From NCBI GenBank assembly GCA_021199255.1, contig JAJQIK010000042.1:2246-60536 (forward strand): DNA of 58,291 nt. The letters run 5' to 3'. The DNA is from Clostridiales bacterium. GTDB taxonomy: Bacteria; Bacillota; Clostridia; Lachnospirales; Lachnospiraceae. The translations under genes and the position numbers were made by a program. The notes beneath the pieces were generated by a model, which was not told the DNA's origin, searched no databases, and saw only the letters and a program-made list of their open reading frames with translations. This document shows positions 16,515-26,664 of the stretch, one piece after another; the first letter of the stretch is position 1, and the number at the start of each line of letters is the position of its first letter.

Positions 16515-18824
16515 ATGGCACAGGCAAGCAACCTGAAAAGAGATGTATTGGTAATGAATCTGGAAAAGGAACTGGAGGATCAGGCGCAGGATAACTATGG
16601 CAAGGCGATTGCGGACTGCAGCAATGCGGAAATCTATTACAGCCTATTGCAGTTGGCCAAGAAGCTGATGAAGGTATCTGAACCCATTGAGGGGGAGAAA
16701 AAAATCTATTATATTTCCGCGGAGTTCCTCATCGGCAAGCTGTTGTCCAATAACCTGATCAATTTAGGCATCTACGATAAGATTGAAGAAATCTTATCTA
16801 AAAACGGCAAGCAGTTAAGCGCTATTGAGGAGGTGGAGCCGGAACCCTCGCTGGGCAACGGCGGACTGGGGCGTCTGGCGGCATGCTTTCTGGATTCTAT
16901 TGCCACGCTGGGGCTTCCGGGCGAAGGAATCGGCTTGAATTACCACTATGGTTTGTTTAAACAGGTTTTTCAGGATAAGCTGCAGAAAGCGGAGAAGAAC
17001 GACTGGATTGAGGAGCAGTCATGGCTGACGAAGACGGACACTACCTTTGAAGTGGCTTTTGGCGATAAGACGGTTACCTCCAGACTTTATGACATTGATG
17101 TCATTGGATATGACAATGGTGTCAATAAATTGCGCCTGTTTGATATTGAGACGGTAGACGAGAGCCTTGTGAAGAAAGGAATCGATTTTGATAAAGAAGA
17201 TATTGAAAAGAATCTGACCCTGTTCTTATATCCGGACGATTCTGACGAGGCGGGCAACCTGCTGCGTATCTATCAGCAGTATTTTATGGTAAGCAACGCG
17301 GCGCAGTTGATCTTAAAAGAAATGAAGGAGAAAAAATATGACCTCCGCAGAATGTATGAGCATGCGGTCATTCAGATTAACGATACCCATCCGACCATGG
17401 TTATTCCGGAGCTGATCAGGATTCTGGTGGACGAGAAGGCCTTTACCATGGACGAGGCCATCGAGGTGGTCAGCAAGACCTGCGCCTATACGAACCATAC
17501 CATTCTGGCGGAGGCGCTGGAGAAATGGCCCCTGAAATATCTGGAGAAGGTAGTGCCCCAGTTAGTGCCTGTTATCAAGGAGCTGGATAAGAGAGTAGCG
17601 GCCAAATACAAGGACCCCAAGGTACAGATTATCGATCAGGACAACAGGGTGCATATGGCGCACATCGATATCCATTACGGCTTCTCCGTAAACGGCGTGG
17701 CCGCCATTCATACAGAAATCCTGAAGAATACGGAGCTGAACGCGTTCTACAAGATTTATCCTGAGAAGTTTAATAATAAGACCAACGGCATCACCTTCAG
17801 AAGATGGCTGCTGTCCTGTAACCGTGAGCTGGCGGGCTTTCTGTCGGAGACTATCGGCGACGGCTATAAGAAGGACGCCGACAAGCTGGAGAAGCTGCTG
17901 GAGTTTAAAGAGGATAAGGCTGTTCTTGACAGGATTGCCGAGATTAAGATGAACCGCAAGAAGGATCTGGCCGCGTACGTGCAGGAAACGGAGGGCGTGA
18001 GCTTAAATCCCGATTCCATCTTCGATATCCAGTCCAAGAGACTGCACGAGTATAAGCGTCAGCAGATGAACGCGCTTTACATTATCCATAAATATCTGGA
18101 AATCAAGGCGGGCAAGAAGCCGGTAAGGCCCATGACCTTTATTTTCGGCGCGAAGGCGGCTCCTGCCTATGTGATTGCGCAGGATATTATTCATCTTATT
18201 CTGGTATTGCAGGAAATTGTCAACAACGACCCGGATGTAAGCCCTTATATGACCGTGCTGATGGTAGAGAATTATAATGTCGCCTATGCGGAAAAAATGA
18301 TTCCGGCCTGCGATATTTCCGAGCAGATTTCGCTGGCGTCGAAAGAGGCTTCCGGAACCGGCAATATGAAGTATATGCTGAACGGCGCGGTAACGCTGGG
18401 AACCTCCGACGGCGCTAACGTAGAGATTCACGAACTGGTGGGGGACGACAATATTTATATCTTCGGCCAGAAGTCAGACGCGGTAATCAGGCATTATGAG
18501 AAAGCGGACTATGTTTCCAAGGATTATTATAAGAAGAGCCCTGTAATCAAAGAGGCCGTTGATTTCATCGTCAGCAGGCAGGCGCTGAAGGCGGGACATA
18601 AGGAGAATCTGGAACGCCTTTACAAGGAGCTGCTGAACAAGGACTGGTTCATGACGCTGCTTGACTTAGAGGATTATATAGCGGTCAAGGATCAGATGAT
18701 GGCCGATTATGAGGATCAGGAGAAATGGAGAAAGATGATGCTTGTGAACATCGCCAGGGCAGGCTTCTTCTCCTCTGACAGAACGATTGCCGAGTACAAC
18801 AGGGATATCTGGAAATTAAAATAA
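16515..18824 (+). CDS. glgP: Glycogen/starch alpha-glucan phosphorylase (GT35)
   Basis: A 769-residue enzyme that releases glucose 1-phosphate from the non-reducing ends of glycogen or maltodextrins. It is recognised by [13 protein letters not shown] near the start, [21 protein letters not shown], and the pyridoxal-phosphate site [19 protein letters not shown] with Lys619. It is a little shorter than E. coli GlgP (about 815 residues), as is common in clostridia. AGGAGG lies at 16502-16507. A short gap after the LacI gene and the terminator at 18846 suggest a lacI-glgP transcript. Glucose 1-phosphate made here and by the GH94-like enzyme would feed glycolysis through the phosphofructokinase at 11082. 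Confidence 0.95.
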   Translation: MAQASNLKRDVLVMNLEKELEDQAQDNYGKAIADCSNAEIYYSLLQLAKKLMKVSEPIEGEKKIYYISAEFLIGKLLSNNLINLGIYDKIEEILSKNGKQLSAIEEVEPEPSLGNGGLGRLAACFLDSIATLGLPGEGIGLNYHYGLFKQVFQDKLQKAEKNDWIEEQSWLTKTDTTFEVAFGDKTVTSRLYDIDVIGYDNGVNKLRLFDIETVDESLVKKGIDFDKEDIEKNLTLFLYPDDSDEAGNLLRIYQQYFMVSNAAQLILKEMKEKKYDLRRMYEHAVIQINDTHPTMVIPELIRILVDEKAFTMDEAIEVVSKTCAYTNHTILAEALEKWPLKYLEKVVPQLVPVIKELDKRVAAKYKDPKVQIIDQDNRVHMAHIDIHYGFSVNGVAAIHTEILKNTELNAFYKIYPEKFNNKTNGITFRRWLLSCNRELAGFLSETIGDGYKKDADKLEKLLEFKEDKAVLDRIAEIKMNRKKDLAAYVQETEGVSLNPDSIFDIQSKRLHEYKRQQMNALYIIHKYLEIKAGKKPVRPMTFIFGAKAAPAYVIAQDIIHLILVLQEIVNNDPDVSPYMTVLMVENYNVAYAEKMIPACDISEQISLASKEASGTGNMKYMLNGAVTLGTSDGANVEIHELVGDDNIYIFGQKSDAVIRHYEKADYVSKDYYKKSPVIKEAVDFIVSRQALKAGHKENLERLYKELLNKDWFMTLLDLEDYIAVKDQMMADYEDQEKWRKMMLVNIARAGFFSSDRTIAEYNRDIWKLK

Positions 18825-18845
18825 GGCTGGCATAGAGAAAATATA

Positions 18846-18895
18846 GGGGGCTGTCGCACTAAACGATTTTTATTCGTTAAAGCGACAGCCCTTTT
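18846..18895 (+). terminator. Strong terminator after glgP
   Basis: GGGCTGTCGC (18848-18857) pairs perfectly with GCGACAGCCC (18882-18891). An inner AACGA/TCGTT stem and a T-run complete it. Confidence 0.85.
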
Positions 18896-18935
18896 AATGG
18901 CATAGAAGAAGCGCAGAAAAAATAAAAGTTATGTC

Positions 18936-18995
18936 TTGACAGATGGAAACGTAAGGTGTATTATCATTTCATACAAAACCTACGAAACAAGTAGG
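18936..18995 (+). promoter_or_regulatory. cysK promoter with a downstream inverted-repeat operator
   Basis: Consensus TTGACA (18936-18941), 17 bp, TATTAT (18959-18964). Just past the expected start point lies CCTAC-N7-GTAGG (18979-18995) in an AT-rich setting, the form of site bound by Rrf2-type regulators (CymR/IscR) that govern cysteine genes in Firmicutes. The promoter is clear; naming the regulator is inference. Confidence 0.7.
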
Positions 18996-19045
18996 AATTA
19001 TAGATTGCGAACCAACCTGTGTAAAGAAAAGAGGAGGATATCACA

Positions 19046-19984
19046 ATGGCAAACATTAAAAAGAGCGCGGCGGAGCTAATCGGCAAGACGCCTTTGCTGG
19101 AAGTAACCAATTACGAGAGAAACAACAACATTACAGACGCGACCATTCTGGTGAAATTAGAGTATTTGAATCCCGCCGGGTCTGTTAAGGATCGTATTGC
19201 CCTGAATATGATCGAGGAGGCGGAGCGCGAGGGCATATTGAAGCCGGGGGCGACGATTATTGAGCCCACCAGCGGCAATACCGGCATCGGCCTGGCGGCT
19301 GTGGCGGCGGCGAAGGGGTATAAGGCGGTGCTTACCCTGCCGGAAACCATGAGCGTGGAGAGGAGAAAGCTGTTGCAGGCATATGGCGCAGAACTGGTGC
19401 TGACGGAAGGCGCTAAGGGCATGAAGGGCGCTATTGCCAAGGCGGAGGAGCTGCAGGCATCCACGCCGGGCTCCATCATTCTGGGGCAGTTTGTCAATCC
19501 TGCCAACCCGGCGGTACATAAGGCGACCACGGGTCCTGAAATCTGGGAGGACACGGACGGCAAGGTAGATATTTTCGTGGCGGGCGTAGGAACCGGCGGT
19601 ACGGTGACCGGCGTAGGAGAATACTTGAAGGAAAAGAATCCCCATGTGAAAATAGTAGCCGTAGAGCCTGAAAGCAGCCCCGTATTGTCCGGCGGCGCGC
19701 CCGGCCCCCATAAGATTCAGGGTATCGGCGCCGGTTTTGTGCCGGAGGTATTAAATACACAGATCTATGACGAGATTATTCCGGTGTCCAATGAAGACGC
19801 CTTTGCCACAGGCAGAGCCATCGCCGTACAGGAGGGCGTACTGGTGGGCATTTCCTCCGGCGCAGCCTTATATGCGGCAACCCTGTTGGCCAAAAGACCG
19901 GAGAATCAAGGCAAAACGATTGTGGCGCTTTTGCCGGATTCCGGCGACAGATATCTGTCTACGCCGCTGTTTTCCGCCGAATAG
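19046..19984 (+). CDS. cysK: Cysteine synthase A (O-acetylserine sulfhydrylase)
   Basis: A 312-residue pyridoxal-phosphate enzyme joining O-acetylserine and sulfide to give cysteine. Lys48 in [11 protein letters not shown] is the cofactor lysine, [11 protein letters not shown] binds the substrate, and [13 protein letters not shown] holds the phosphate. Full length for CysK. AGGAGG precedes the ATG. It lies 130 bp before metNIQ, so two sulfur amino-acid functions are side by side, though metN has its own promoter. Confidence 0.96.
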   Translation: MANIKKSAAELIGKTPLLEVTNYERNNNITDATILVKLEYLNPAGSVKDRIALNMIEEAEREGILKPGATIIEPTSGNTGIGLAAVAAAKGYKAVLTLPETMSVERRKLLQAYGAELVLTEGAKGMKGAIAKAEELQASTPGSIILGQFVNPANPAVHKATTGPEIWEDTDGKVDIFVAGVGTGGTVTGVGEYLKEKNPHVKIVAVEPESSPVLSGGAPGPHKIQGIGAGFVPEVLNTQIYDEIIPVSNEDAFATGRAIAVQEGVLVGISSGAALYAATLLAKRPENQGKTIVALLPDSGDRYLSTPLFSAE

Positions 19985-20030
19985 GAACCGGGCGCCGATT
20001 GCCCTGAGCCGTGGTTCCGGCTTCTGCCGC

Positions 20031-20059
20031 TTGACAATCCGCCGTATCCATACTAAAGT
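20031..20059 (+). promoter_or_regulatory. Promoter of metNI
   Basis: TTGACA (20031-20036) and TAAAGT (20054-20059) with 17 bp between. The leader to the ATG at 20117 is too short for an S-box riboswitch. Confidence 0.55.
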
Positions 20060-20116
20060 AATGGGGTATGGTGATTTACAGAGTTGATATGTGCAGAAAT
20101 AGAAATGGGGATTAAA

Positions 20117-21154
20117 ATGGCAGGAATGATAGAAGTTCGCAGCTTAAGCAAGACGTTCGTCACCAAAGACGCCAGAATAGAGGCCTTGCAGGACATCAAT
20201 TTATCGATTCAGACAGGGGACATCTATGGCATCATTGGAATGTCGGGAGCAGGGAAGAGCACGCTGGTGCGCTGCCTGAATTTTTTGGAAAGACCCAGCG
20301 CCGGTACGGTGGAGATTGAAGGGGAGGATCTGAGCAGTCTGTCGGAAAGGGCGCTTCGTGCGAAGCGCAGAGAGATTGCCATGATTTTCCAGCATTTCAA
20401 TCTGCTGATGCAGAAGAATGTGATTGATAATATATGTTTTCCGCTGGATATCGCCGGTATGCCTAAGAAGGACGCCAGAAAGAGGGCAATGGAGCTGTTG
20501 GAGATCGTAGGGCTTACGGACAAAGCCAAGGCTTATCCCTCCCAGCTTTCCGGCGGACAAAAGCAGCGTGTGGCAATCGCCAGGGCGCTGGCGGCGAATC
20601 CCAAGATTCTGCTGTGCGACGAGGCTACGAGCGCTTTAGACCCGCAGACTACGCAGTCGATCTTGCAGCTTTTGAAGCAAATTAATCAAGAATACGGTAT
20701 TACCATCGTGATCATTACCCACGAGATGGCCGTGGTGCGGGCCATCTGCTCCCATGTGGCGATTATAGGGGAGGGGCGTCTGGTGGAGCAGGGCAGAGTG
20801 CTGGATATCTTTTCCCACCCAAGGACAGCCCAGGCCAGAGAACTGATCCTCAAAGGCGGGGGCGGGGAATATCCCGCGCCGGAGAATCGCCAGAAGGAGC
20901 TGATGAAGGGCAAATGCTGTGTCCGTATTGTGTTCTCGGACAATTCCTCTTTTGAGCCTGTCATCGCGAATATGGTTCTGAAGTTTGGACAGCCCATCAA
21001 CATTCTGAAAGCGGACACCAAGAATGTGGGCGGCATCGCCCGGGGCGAGATGATTTTAAGCCTGCCGGACGATTCGGATACGCAGAAAAGCATGATGGCC
21101 TATCTTTTGGAGAGGGGTTTGGCGTTAGAGGAGGTAGACGGCTATGTGGACTAG
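20117..21154 (+). CDS. metN: Methionine ABC transporter ATP-binding protein
   Basis: A 345-residue ATPase with Walker [10 protein letters not shown], signature [15 protein letters not shown], Walker [14 protein letters not shown] and the MetN-specific C-terminal NIL domain (from about residue 265), which binds methionine and shuts down uptake when the cell is replete. I chose the ATG at 20117, with GGGG at 20107-20110, because the resulting length equals the usual MetN size; the frame is open to 20084. It overlaps metI by 11 bp. Confidence 0.95.
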   Translation: MAGMIEVRSLSKTFVTKDARIEALQDINLSIQTGDIYGIIGMSGAGKSTLVRCLNFLERPSAGTVEIEGEDLSSLSERALRAKRREIAMIFQHFNLLMQKNVIDNICFPLDIAGMPKKDARKRAMELLEIVGLTDKAKAYPSQLSGGQKQRVAIARALAANPKILLCDEATSALDPQTTQSILQLLKQINQEYGITIVIITHEMAVVRAICSHVAIIGEGRLVEQGRVLDIFSHPRTAQARELILKGGGGEYPAPENRQKELMKGKCCVRIVFSDNSSFEPVIANMVLKFGQPINILKADTKNVGGIARGEMILSLPDDSDTQKSMMAYLLERGLALEEVDGYVD

Positions 21155-21806
21155 TGATCTGACGGCAATGATGGCGGAAGGGATTCGCGACACGCTTCTT
21201 ATGACGCTTGTGTCAACGGTATTTGGGTACATATTGGGGCTTCCGATGGGGATTGCCTTAGCGGTGACAGACCAAAACGGCGTCAAACCGAATGTGTGGA
21301 TTTATAAAATATTAGATGTGATTGCCAATATTGTCAGGAGTATCCCGTTTTTGATCCTGCTGATTCTGGTGATGCCCCTTACGAAATTAATCGTGGGGAA
21401 ATCCTACGGCTCAGTGGCGACAATTGTGCCCCTGACCATTGCGGCGGCGCCCTTTATCGGACGTATGATCGAGTCCTCCTTAAAGGAAGTGGATCAGGGC
21501 GTGGTGGAAGCGGCGCAGAGTATGGGAGCCGGAACCTTTACGATTATCTGGAAGGTGCTGCTGGTGGAGGCAAGAACCTCTATTCTGGTGGGCGTGACCA
21601 TTGCCATCGGAACGATCCTGGGATATTCCGCCATGGCGGGTGTGGTCGGCGGCGGCGGACTGGGCGATATCGCCATGAGATACGGTTATTATCGCTATGA
21701 GACGCTGATTATGATCGTGGCGGTCGTGCTGCTGGTGATTCTGGTACAGATTTTCCAGACGCTGGGAATGAGGCTGTCCGTAAGCTTAGATCGACGGAAA
21801 CGTTAG
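21144..21806 (+). CDS. metI: Methionine ABC transporter permease
   Basis: A 220-residue permease with five predicted membrane segments and the MetI hallmarks SIPFLILLILVMPLTKLIVG and the EAA-like loop VVEAAQSMGAGTFTIIWKVLL, which contacts MetN. Its start lies inside the end of metN, so translation is probably coupled. It forms the channel for D- or L-methionine with metN and the lipoprotein metQ at 22090. Confidence 0.96.
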   Translation: MWTSDLTAMMAEGIRDTLLMTLVSTVFGYILGLPMGIALAVTDQNGVKPNVWIYKILDVIANIVRSIPFLILLILVMPLTKLIVGKSYGSVATIVPLTIAAAPFIGRMIESSLKEVDQGVVEAAQSMGAGTFTIIWKVLLVEARTSILVGVTIAIGTILGYSAMAGVVGGGGLGDIAMRYGYYRYETLIMIVAVVLLVILVQIFQTLGMRLSVSLDRRKR

Positions 21807-21817
21807 CGGCTTTGTTA

Positions 21818-21969
21818 GTGTGAAAAATCACACTGATGTGCTGATTTTTCACACGGCTATTTGTTTCTGGGTTTCTGGGCGAAAACAAATAGCCCTGATG
21901 GCAGACGAGAAACCGCCTTCGCGGATTTCTCGCCGCCGCTTCGCAACAAGTTGCTCAGAAATGGGGATT
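21818..21969. repeat. Array of four hairpins between metI and metQ, including dispersed repeat copy 2
   Basis: In order: arms GTGTGAAAAATCA/TGATTTTTCACAC (13 bp perfect, 21818-21854); GGCTATTTGTTT/AAACAAATAGCC (12 bp perfect, 21855-21894); the dispersed hairpin with arms GAGAAACCGC and GCGGATTTCTC (21907-21931), identical to the one at 1538-1562; and GCAAC-AA-GTTGC (21943-21954), followed by the shared GCTCAGAAATG tail. The cluster separates the two transporter subunits from their binding-protein gene and contains no open frame. Confidence 0.75.
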
Positions 21970-21997
21970 AAAGTGTGAAAAGGGTACAAACAGATCG

Positions 21998-22014
21998 AAA
22001 GAGCGAGGCTCTTT
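21998..22014 (+). terminator. Small hairpin with T-run upstream of metQ
   Basis: AAAGAGC-GAG-GCTCTTTT. It could weakly terminate metNI transcription. A second GC-rich pair, GCGGCC/GGCCGC, follows before the metQ ribosome site. Confidence 0.35.
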
Positions 22015-22089
22015 TAGATAAAAAAAGATGCGGCCGGATTAAGAGGAGACAGGCCGCAGAAGCGTAAACGCTTCAGAATGGAGGAAAAA

Positions 22090-23007
22090 ATGAAAAAATT
22101 TATCGCAGGTATTTTGACAGCGGCATTGGCATTGTCGGTGCTGACAGCGTGCGGCTCTGACACCGCGGCTGTGACAGAATCCGTGGAGACGGAGGAAACG
22201 GCGGCGGAAGAGACCGGCGCTGAGGAGACGGAAGCCGTGGAAGAGACGGCGGAAGAAGAGACAGAGGCTGCGTCTAAGGGAACCATCACCGTGGCGGCGT
22301 CCGCAACGCCCCATGCCGAGATTTTGGAGCAGGCGAAGCCGATTCTGGCGGAGCAGGGCTGGGAGCTGGAAGTGACGGTATTCGACGATTATGTACAGCC
22401 GAACCTGGTGGTAGAGAGCGGCGATTTCGACGCGAACTATTTTCAGCATATTCCCTATCTGGAATCCTTCAATGAGGAACAGGGAACTCACTTAGTCAAT
22501 GCGGGCGGTATCCACTATGAGCCCTTCGGTATCTATCCGGGTACCAAGAGCGACCTGGGCGCATTGGAGAAGGGGGACGTAATTGCAGTTCCCAACGATA
22601 CCACCAACGAGGCAAGAGCGCTTCTGTTATTACAGGATAACGGCGTTATCACCTTAAAGGACGGCGTGGGCTTAGAGGCTACGGTAAGGGATATTGAGGA
22701 GAACCCTTATGAAATTGAGATTCAGGAGTTAGAGGCGGCGCAGGTACCCAGAGTCATCGACGAGGTGGCGTTTGTGGTGCTTAACGGCAACTACGCGCTG
22801 GAAGCAGGCTACAACGTAGTGAACGATTCTATTGCATATGAGCAGGCGGATTCCGAGGCGGCTCAGACCTATGTGAATATTATTGCCGTAGCGGAAGGCA
22901 ACGAGAATAACGACGGGATTGTGGCGCTGGTAGACGTGCTGAAATCCGACGAAATCAAGGAATATATCAACAGCACCTATGAGGGCGGCGTGATTCCTTT
23001 TGAATAA
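22090..23007 (+). CDS. metQ: Methionine-binding lipoprotein
   Basis: A 305-residue lipoprotein of the NlpA/MetQ family. The signal peptide MKKFIAGILTAALALSVLTAC ends in the lipobox, followed by an acidic linker (about 26-62) and the domain starting TITVAASATPHAEILEQAKP. The middle holds the family segments VVESGDFDANYFQHIPYLE and HYEPFGIYPGTK. I chose the ATG at 22090 with GGAGG at 22081-22085 rather than an in-frame ATG at 22078 that overlaps that site. It delivers methionine to MetNI. Confidence 0.95.
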   Translation: MKKFIAGILTAALALSVLTACGSDTAAVTESVETEETAAEETGAEETEAVEETAEEETEAASKGTITVAASATPHAEILEQAKPILAEQGWELEVTVFDDYVQPNLVVESGDFDANYFQHIPYLESFNEEQGTHLVNAGGIHYEPFGIYPGTKSDLGALEKGDVIAVPNDTTNEARALLLLQDNGVITLKDGVGLEATVRDIEENPYEIEIQELEAAQVPRVIDEVAFVVLNGNYALEAGYNVVNDSIAYEQADSEAAQTYVNIIAVAEGNENNDGIVALVDVLKSDEIKEYINSTYEGGVIPFE

Positions 23008-23040
23008 GGCCGGATCTGGGAATGATTAATGCTATCAGGA

Positions 23041-23084
23041 AGTGTGCGGGGAATGTCTGCGGAACATTCCCCGCACACTTTTTT
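23041..23084 (+). terminator. Very strong terminator after metQ
   Basis: Two perfect 16-bp arms (23041-23056 with 23064-23079) around a 7-nt loop, then T6. It lies inside the open frame upstream of addB, which argues against a long addB start. Confidence 0.9.
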
Positions 23085-23203
23085 GTCCGCATGGCGATTT
23101 GGCTGTGGATATGATATACTTTTACCCAGAGAAAATAGCGGCTGCGCTTCCCGATAAGCGCATTTTCAAGGAGTCTGAAATAAAGACCGGAAGGGGGATT
23201 TCC

Positions 23204-26200
23204 ATGTCGCTTCAGTTTTATTTCGGCGCTTCCGGCGCCGGCAAGAGCAAAAGGCTGCATCATGATATCATTCAGGCGGCCAGACAGCAGCCTCAGACCA
23301 ATTATCTGCTGATTGTGCCGGATCAGTTTACCATGCAGACCCAGATGGATCTGGTGGTGGAGCACCCAAGGCACGCCATTATGAATATAGACGTTCTGAG
23401 CTTCGGCAGGCTGACCCACCGGATTCTGGAGGAAGTGGGCGGGGAGGATATGCCGATTCTGGACGATACGGGCAAGAGTCTGGTGCTGCGGAAGGTGGCG
23501 GAGCAGGAGAAGCAAAGACTACAGGTGCTGGGAAGCCATCTGCACAAAATCGGCTATATCCATGAAATCAAGTCGGCCATTTCGGAGTTTATGCAGTATG
23601 GCATCGGAAGCAGGGAGCTGGAGCAGCTCACCGCTTATGCCCAAAGCCGCGGCGCGCTCTGCTATAAGCTGAAGGATTTGGGCGTCTTATATCAGGCCTT
23701 TCAGGATTATATCAGGGATCATTTTATTACCACAGAGGAGACGCTGGATCGCTTGAGGAAGGCATTGCCGGACTCGGAGATTATTCGCAACAGCGTGATT
23801 GCCTTCGACGGCTTTACCGGCTTTACGCCGATTCAGAACCGCGTGATTCAGGAGCTACTGCGCTTAAGTAAGAGAGTTATTGTCACGGTAGTCGTCGACG
23901 AGCGGGAGAATCCCTATCGGTTGGATCAGGAACAGAAGCTTTTTCATTTAAGTAAAAAGACCGTGTCGGATTTAAAAAAGCTGGCAGAGGAGGTTCGGAT
24001 TCCTGAGGAAAAGCCGGTATGGTGCCGGGAACGGATCGAAGGAAGACTGCCGCGGTTCGCGGGGAACGCCGAACTGGCGCATCTGGAACAGAATCTGTTC
24101 CGGTATCCCATCTTGCCCTATGAGGGCAGGCCGGCCCATATCCATATGGTAGAAGCCTCTACGCCGGGAGAAGAACTTCGGCAGACCTGTATCGCGATCC
24201 AGAGGCTTCTTATGGAAGCCGAGAGGACGGGAAACACCCTGCAATACCGGGATATCGCGGTGGTTACCGGAGATATGGAGACCTATGGCAGGGAGGCGGA
24301 GGAAACCTTCCGCAGATTCGGAATCCCTGTTTATCTGGATCATACCAGAGGAATTTTGGGAAATCCCTGTGCAGCGTATATCAGAAGCGCTTTGCAGATT
24401 GTGCTGCAGGACTTTAGCCCGGAATCCGTTTTTCATTATCTGCGCACGGGTCTGGCGGACTTTGAGCGGGAAGCGGTGGACAGGCTGGAGAACTATATCC
24501 GCAGATATGGCGTCCGGGGAAGGAAGCGGTGGAGCAGTCTCTTTATCTATAAAGAAGAAAATCCGGAGGGCGATCAGGCGGCGCTGGAGCAGTTGGAAGA
24601 GTATAACAGAATGAGGGAACAGCTGATGGCGCAGATGGAGCCGCTTCTCGCGCCGATGCAGACCACGGAGGAAATGGTGCGGGGGCTTTATGATTTTCTG
24701 GTGCGGGGGGAAGTGCAGCGGAAGCTGCAGCAGTATGAATCCCGGTTCCAGCAGCAGGGAGACCTGGCGCGAGCCAAGGAGTATGGGCAGGTGTATGAGT
24801 ATGTGGTCGATCTTTTAGATCAGATCAACGGACTGCTGGCGGAGGAACAGATGAGCCTGAAGGAATTTTCGGATATTCTGGATTCCGGTCTGATGGAGAT
24901 CAGTGTGGGCACCATTCCCCGGAATGTGGATCGGGTCGTGGTCGGAGATATTGAAAGAACTCGTTTGACGCAGGTTAAGGCGCTTTTCTTTCTGGGCGTC
25001 AATGACGGCAATATCCCCAAGGGCGCGGCAAACGGAGGGATTCTGTCGGATATTGACCGGGAATTTCTGCAGGAGTCCAAGCTGGAGCTGGCGCCTACGC
25101 CCAGACAGCAGATGTATATCCAGCGGCTTTACCTGTACCTGAATATGACGAAGCCCTCCGGGGAACTGTATCTGTCCTATGCAAAGATGGGAAGCGACGG
25201 CAGAACCCTCCGTCCCGCTTATCTGGTCGATCTGATGCGGAAGCTTTTTCCCGCCCTTTCCATAGAGCGGCCGGAGGCGGAGCCTGTGGAGCGGCAGATC
25301 GTAAACGGCAGGGACGGGATTACCCTTTTCACAGATCTTTTGCGGGAATATGCGGCCAGCAGGCTGCCCGATCCCCGGCAGAGGCAGCTTTATACCCTGT
25401 ATCACAGCTACCATGGCAATCCGGCGTATCAGGACGATATCGACCGACTGATTGAAACCGCCTTTTACCGCTATCAGGATAAACCCCTGTCCGGGCTGGT
25501 GACGCGGGCTCTTTACGGCACGATGCTGCAAAACAGCGTGAGCCGCCTGGAAAAGTATGCGGCCTGCGCCTACGCCCATTTTCTCCAGTATGGGCTGGCG
25601 CTGAAGGAGCGGGGGGAGTATAGCTTTGAGGCTGTGGATATGGGAAACGTATTTCATGGGGTGTTGGAGCTGTTCGCGGATCAACTGGCGGAGCATGGAT
25701 ATACGTGGTTTGATTTCCCTGGGGAGGCGGCGGCGCAGATGGTGGACAAAGCCATGGAAAGCTATACGGCGCGCTATGGGGAGACGATTCTGTACAGCAG
25801 CGCCCGCAACAGGCATCTTTTGAAACGAATTGCCCGTATTATGAACCGTACCGTGCTGACTTTGCAGACGCAGCTTAAGAAGGGCTCTTTCGTGCCGGAG
25901 CGGTTCGAGATGTCCTTTTCCCTGCTGGAAGATCTGGACGCTTTGAATATTACCCTGAACGAACAGGAAAAAATGCGCCTGCGGGGGCGGATTGACCGGG
26001 TAGACACCTGCGAAGTGGAGGATAAGGTCTACGTGAAGGTGATCGATTATAAGTCGGGCAGCAGGAAATTCGATCTGGCTGTGCTCTATTATGGGTTACA
26101 GTTACAGTTGGTGGTCTATATGAACGCGGCCATGGAGACAGAGCAGAGGAAGCATCCCGACCGGAAGATTGTTCCCGCGGCAATGTTGTATTATCATGTG

Positions 26201-26659
26201 ACGGACCCTATGGTGGAAGATGGAGAGAATCTGACCCCGGAGCAGGTGAATGAGCGAATATTGCAGGAATTAAAAATGACCGGTATGGTCAATGAGAATG
26301 AGGAAGCGGTTCGATTGTTAGATGCGGAATTTACCGACCGCTCGGATATTCTGCCTCTGGAACGGAAAAAGGACGGTTCCTTCTCCGCCCGCTCCAGCGT
26401 CATGAAGGAAGAGGAGCTGCAAGTGGTTTCTGATTATGTAAACCATAAAATCCGCCAGCTTGGCTGCGGTATCCTGGAAGGTACCATCTCGGTGAATCCT
26501 TATGAACAGAATGGGAACCGGGCATGTACCTACTGCGCTTACAATAGCGTGTGCGGATATGACGAGCGGGTGGAGGGTTACCATATGAGGAAGCTGGAGA
26601 AGCTATCCCCGGAGGAAGCGCTGGAACGAATGAAGCAGGAAGAGGAAAAGGAGGGTTAA
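23204..26659 (+). CDS. addB: Helicase-exonuclease AddAB, subunit AddB
   Basis: A 1151-residue subunit of the recombination nuclease that processes double-strand breaks and degrades foreign linear DNA. It has a helicase-like Walker A near the start (FGASGAGKSKRLH) and a C-terminal RecB-type nuclease domain with VIDYKSG. The four cysteines for the 4Fe-4S cluster are the first in KYAACAYAHFLQYGL and the last three in CTYCAYNSVCGYD. The ATG at 23204, with AGGGGG at 23192-23197, gives the normal AddB length; the frame is open from 23042 but runs through a terminator. addA starts 5 bp after its stop. Confidence 0.95.
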   Translation: MSLQFYFGASGAGKSKRLHHDIIQAARQQPQTNYLLIVPDQFTMQTQMDLVVEHPRHAIMNIDVLSFGRLTHRILEEVGGEDMPILDDTGKSLVLRKVAEQEKQRLQVLGSHLHKIGYIHEIKSAISEFMQYGIGSRELEQLTAYAQSRGALCYKLKDLGVLYQAFQDYIRDHFITTEETLDRLRKALPDSEIIRNSVIAFDGFTGFTPIQNRVIQELLRLSKRVIVTVVVDERENPYRLDQEQKLFHLSKKTVSDLKKLAEEVRIPEEKPVWCRERIEGRLPRFAGNAELAHLEQNLFRYPILPYEGRPAHIHMVEASTPGEELRQTCIAIQRLLMEAERTGNTLQYRDIAVVTGDMETYGREAEETFRRFGIPVYLDHTRGILGNPCAAYIRSALQIVLQDFSPESVFHYLRTGLADFEREAVDRLENYIRRYGVRGRKRWSSLFIYKEENPEGDQAALEQLEEYNRMREQLMAQMEPLLAPMQTTEEMVRGLYDFLVRGEVQRKLQQYESRFQQQGDLARAKEYGQVYEYVVDLLDQINGLLAEEQMSLKEFSDILDSGLMEISVGTIPRNVDRVVVGDIERTRLTQVKALFFLGVNDGNIPKGAANGGILSDIDREFLQESKLELAPTPRQQMYIQRLYLYLNMTKPSGELYLSYAKMGSDGRTLRPAYLVDLMRKLFPALSIERPEAEPVERQIVNGRDGITLFTDLLREYAASRLPDPRQRQLYTLYHSYHGNPAYQDDIDRLIETAFYRYQDKPLSGLVTRALYGTMLQNSVSRLEKYAACAYAHFLQYGLALKERGEYSFEAVDMGNVFHGVLELFADQLAEHGYTWFDFPGEAAAQMVDKAMESYTARYGETILYSSARNRHLLKRIARIMNRTVLTLQTQLKKGSFVPERFEMSFSLLEDLDALNITLNEQEKMRLRGRIDRVDTCEVEDKVYVKVIDYKSGSRKFDLAVLYYGLQLQLVVYMNAAMETEQRKHPDRKIVPAAMLYYHVTDPMVEDGENLTPEQVNERILQELKMTGMVNENEEAVRLLDAEFTDRSDILPLERKKDGSFSARSSVMKEEELQVVSDYVNHKIRQLGCGILEGTISVNPYEQNGNRACTYCAYNSVCGYDERVEGYHMRKLEKLSPEEALERMKQEEEKEG

Positions 26660-26664
26660 GCGGT

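Noticed and set aside
19985-20116. S-box (SAM) riboswitch before metN
   Set aside because: The leader after the predicted promoter is too short and lacks the conserved S-box segments.
23042-23203. Extended N-terminus of addB
   Set aside because: The extension runs through the strong metQ terminator; a ribosome site and the Walker A region support the ATG at 23204.
24815-25816. Long open frame (333 codons) on the minus strand
   Set aside because: Antisense to addB, which carries clear family motifs; composition is that of a shadow frame.
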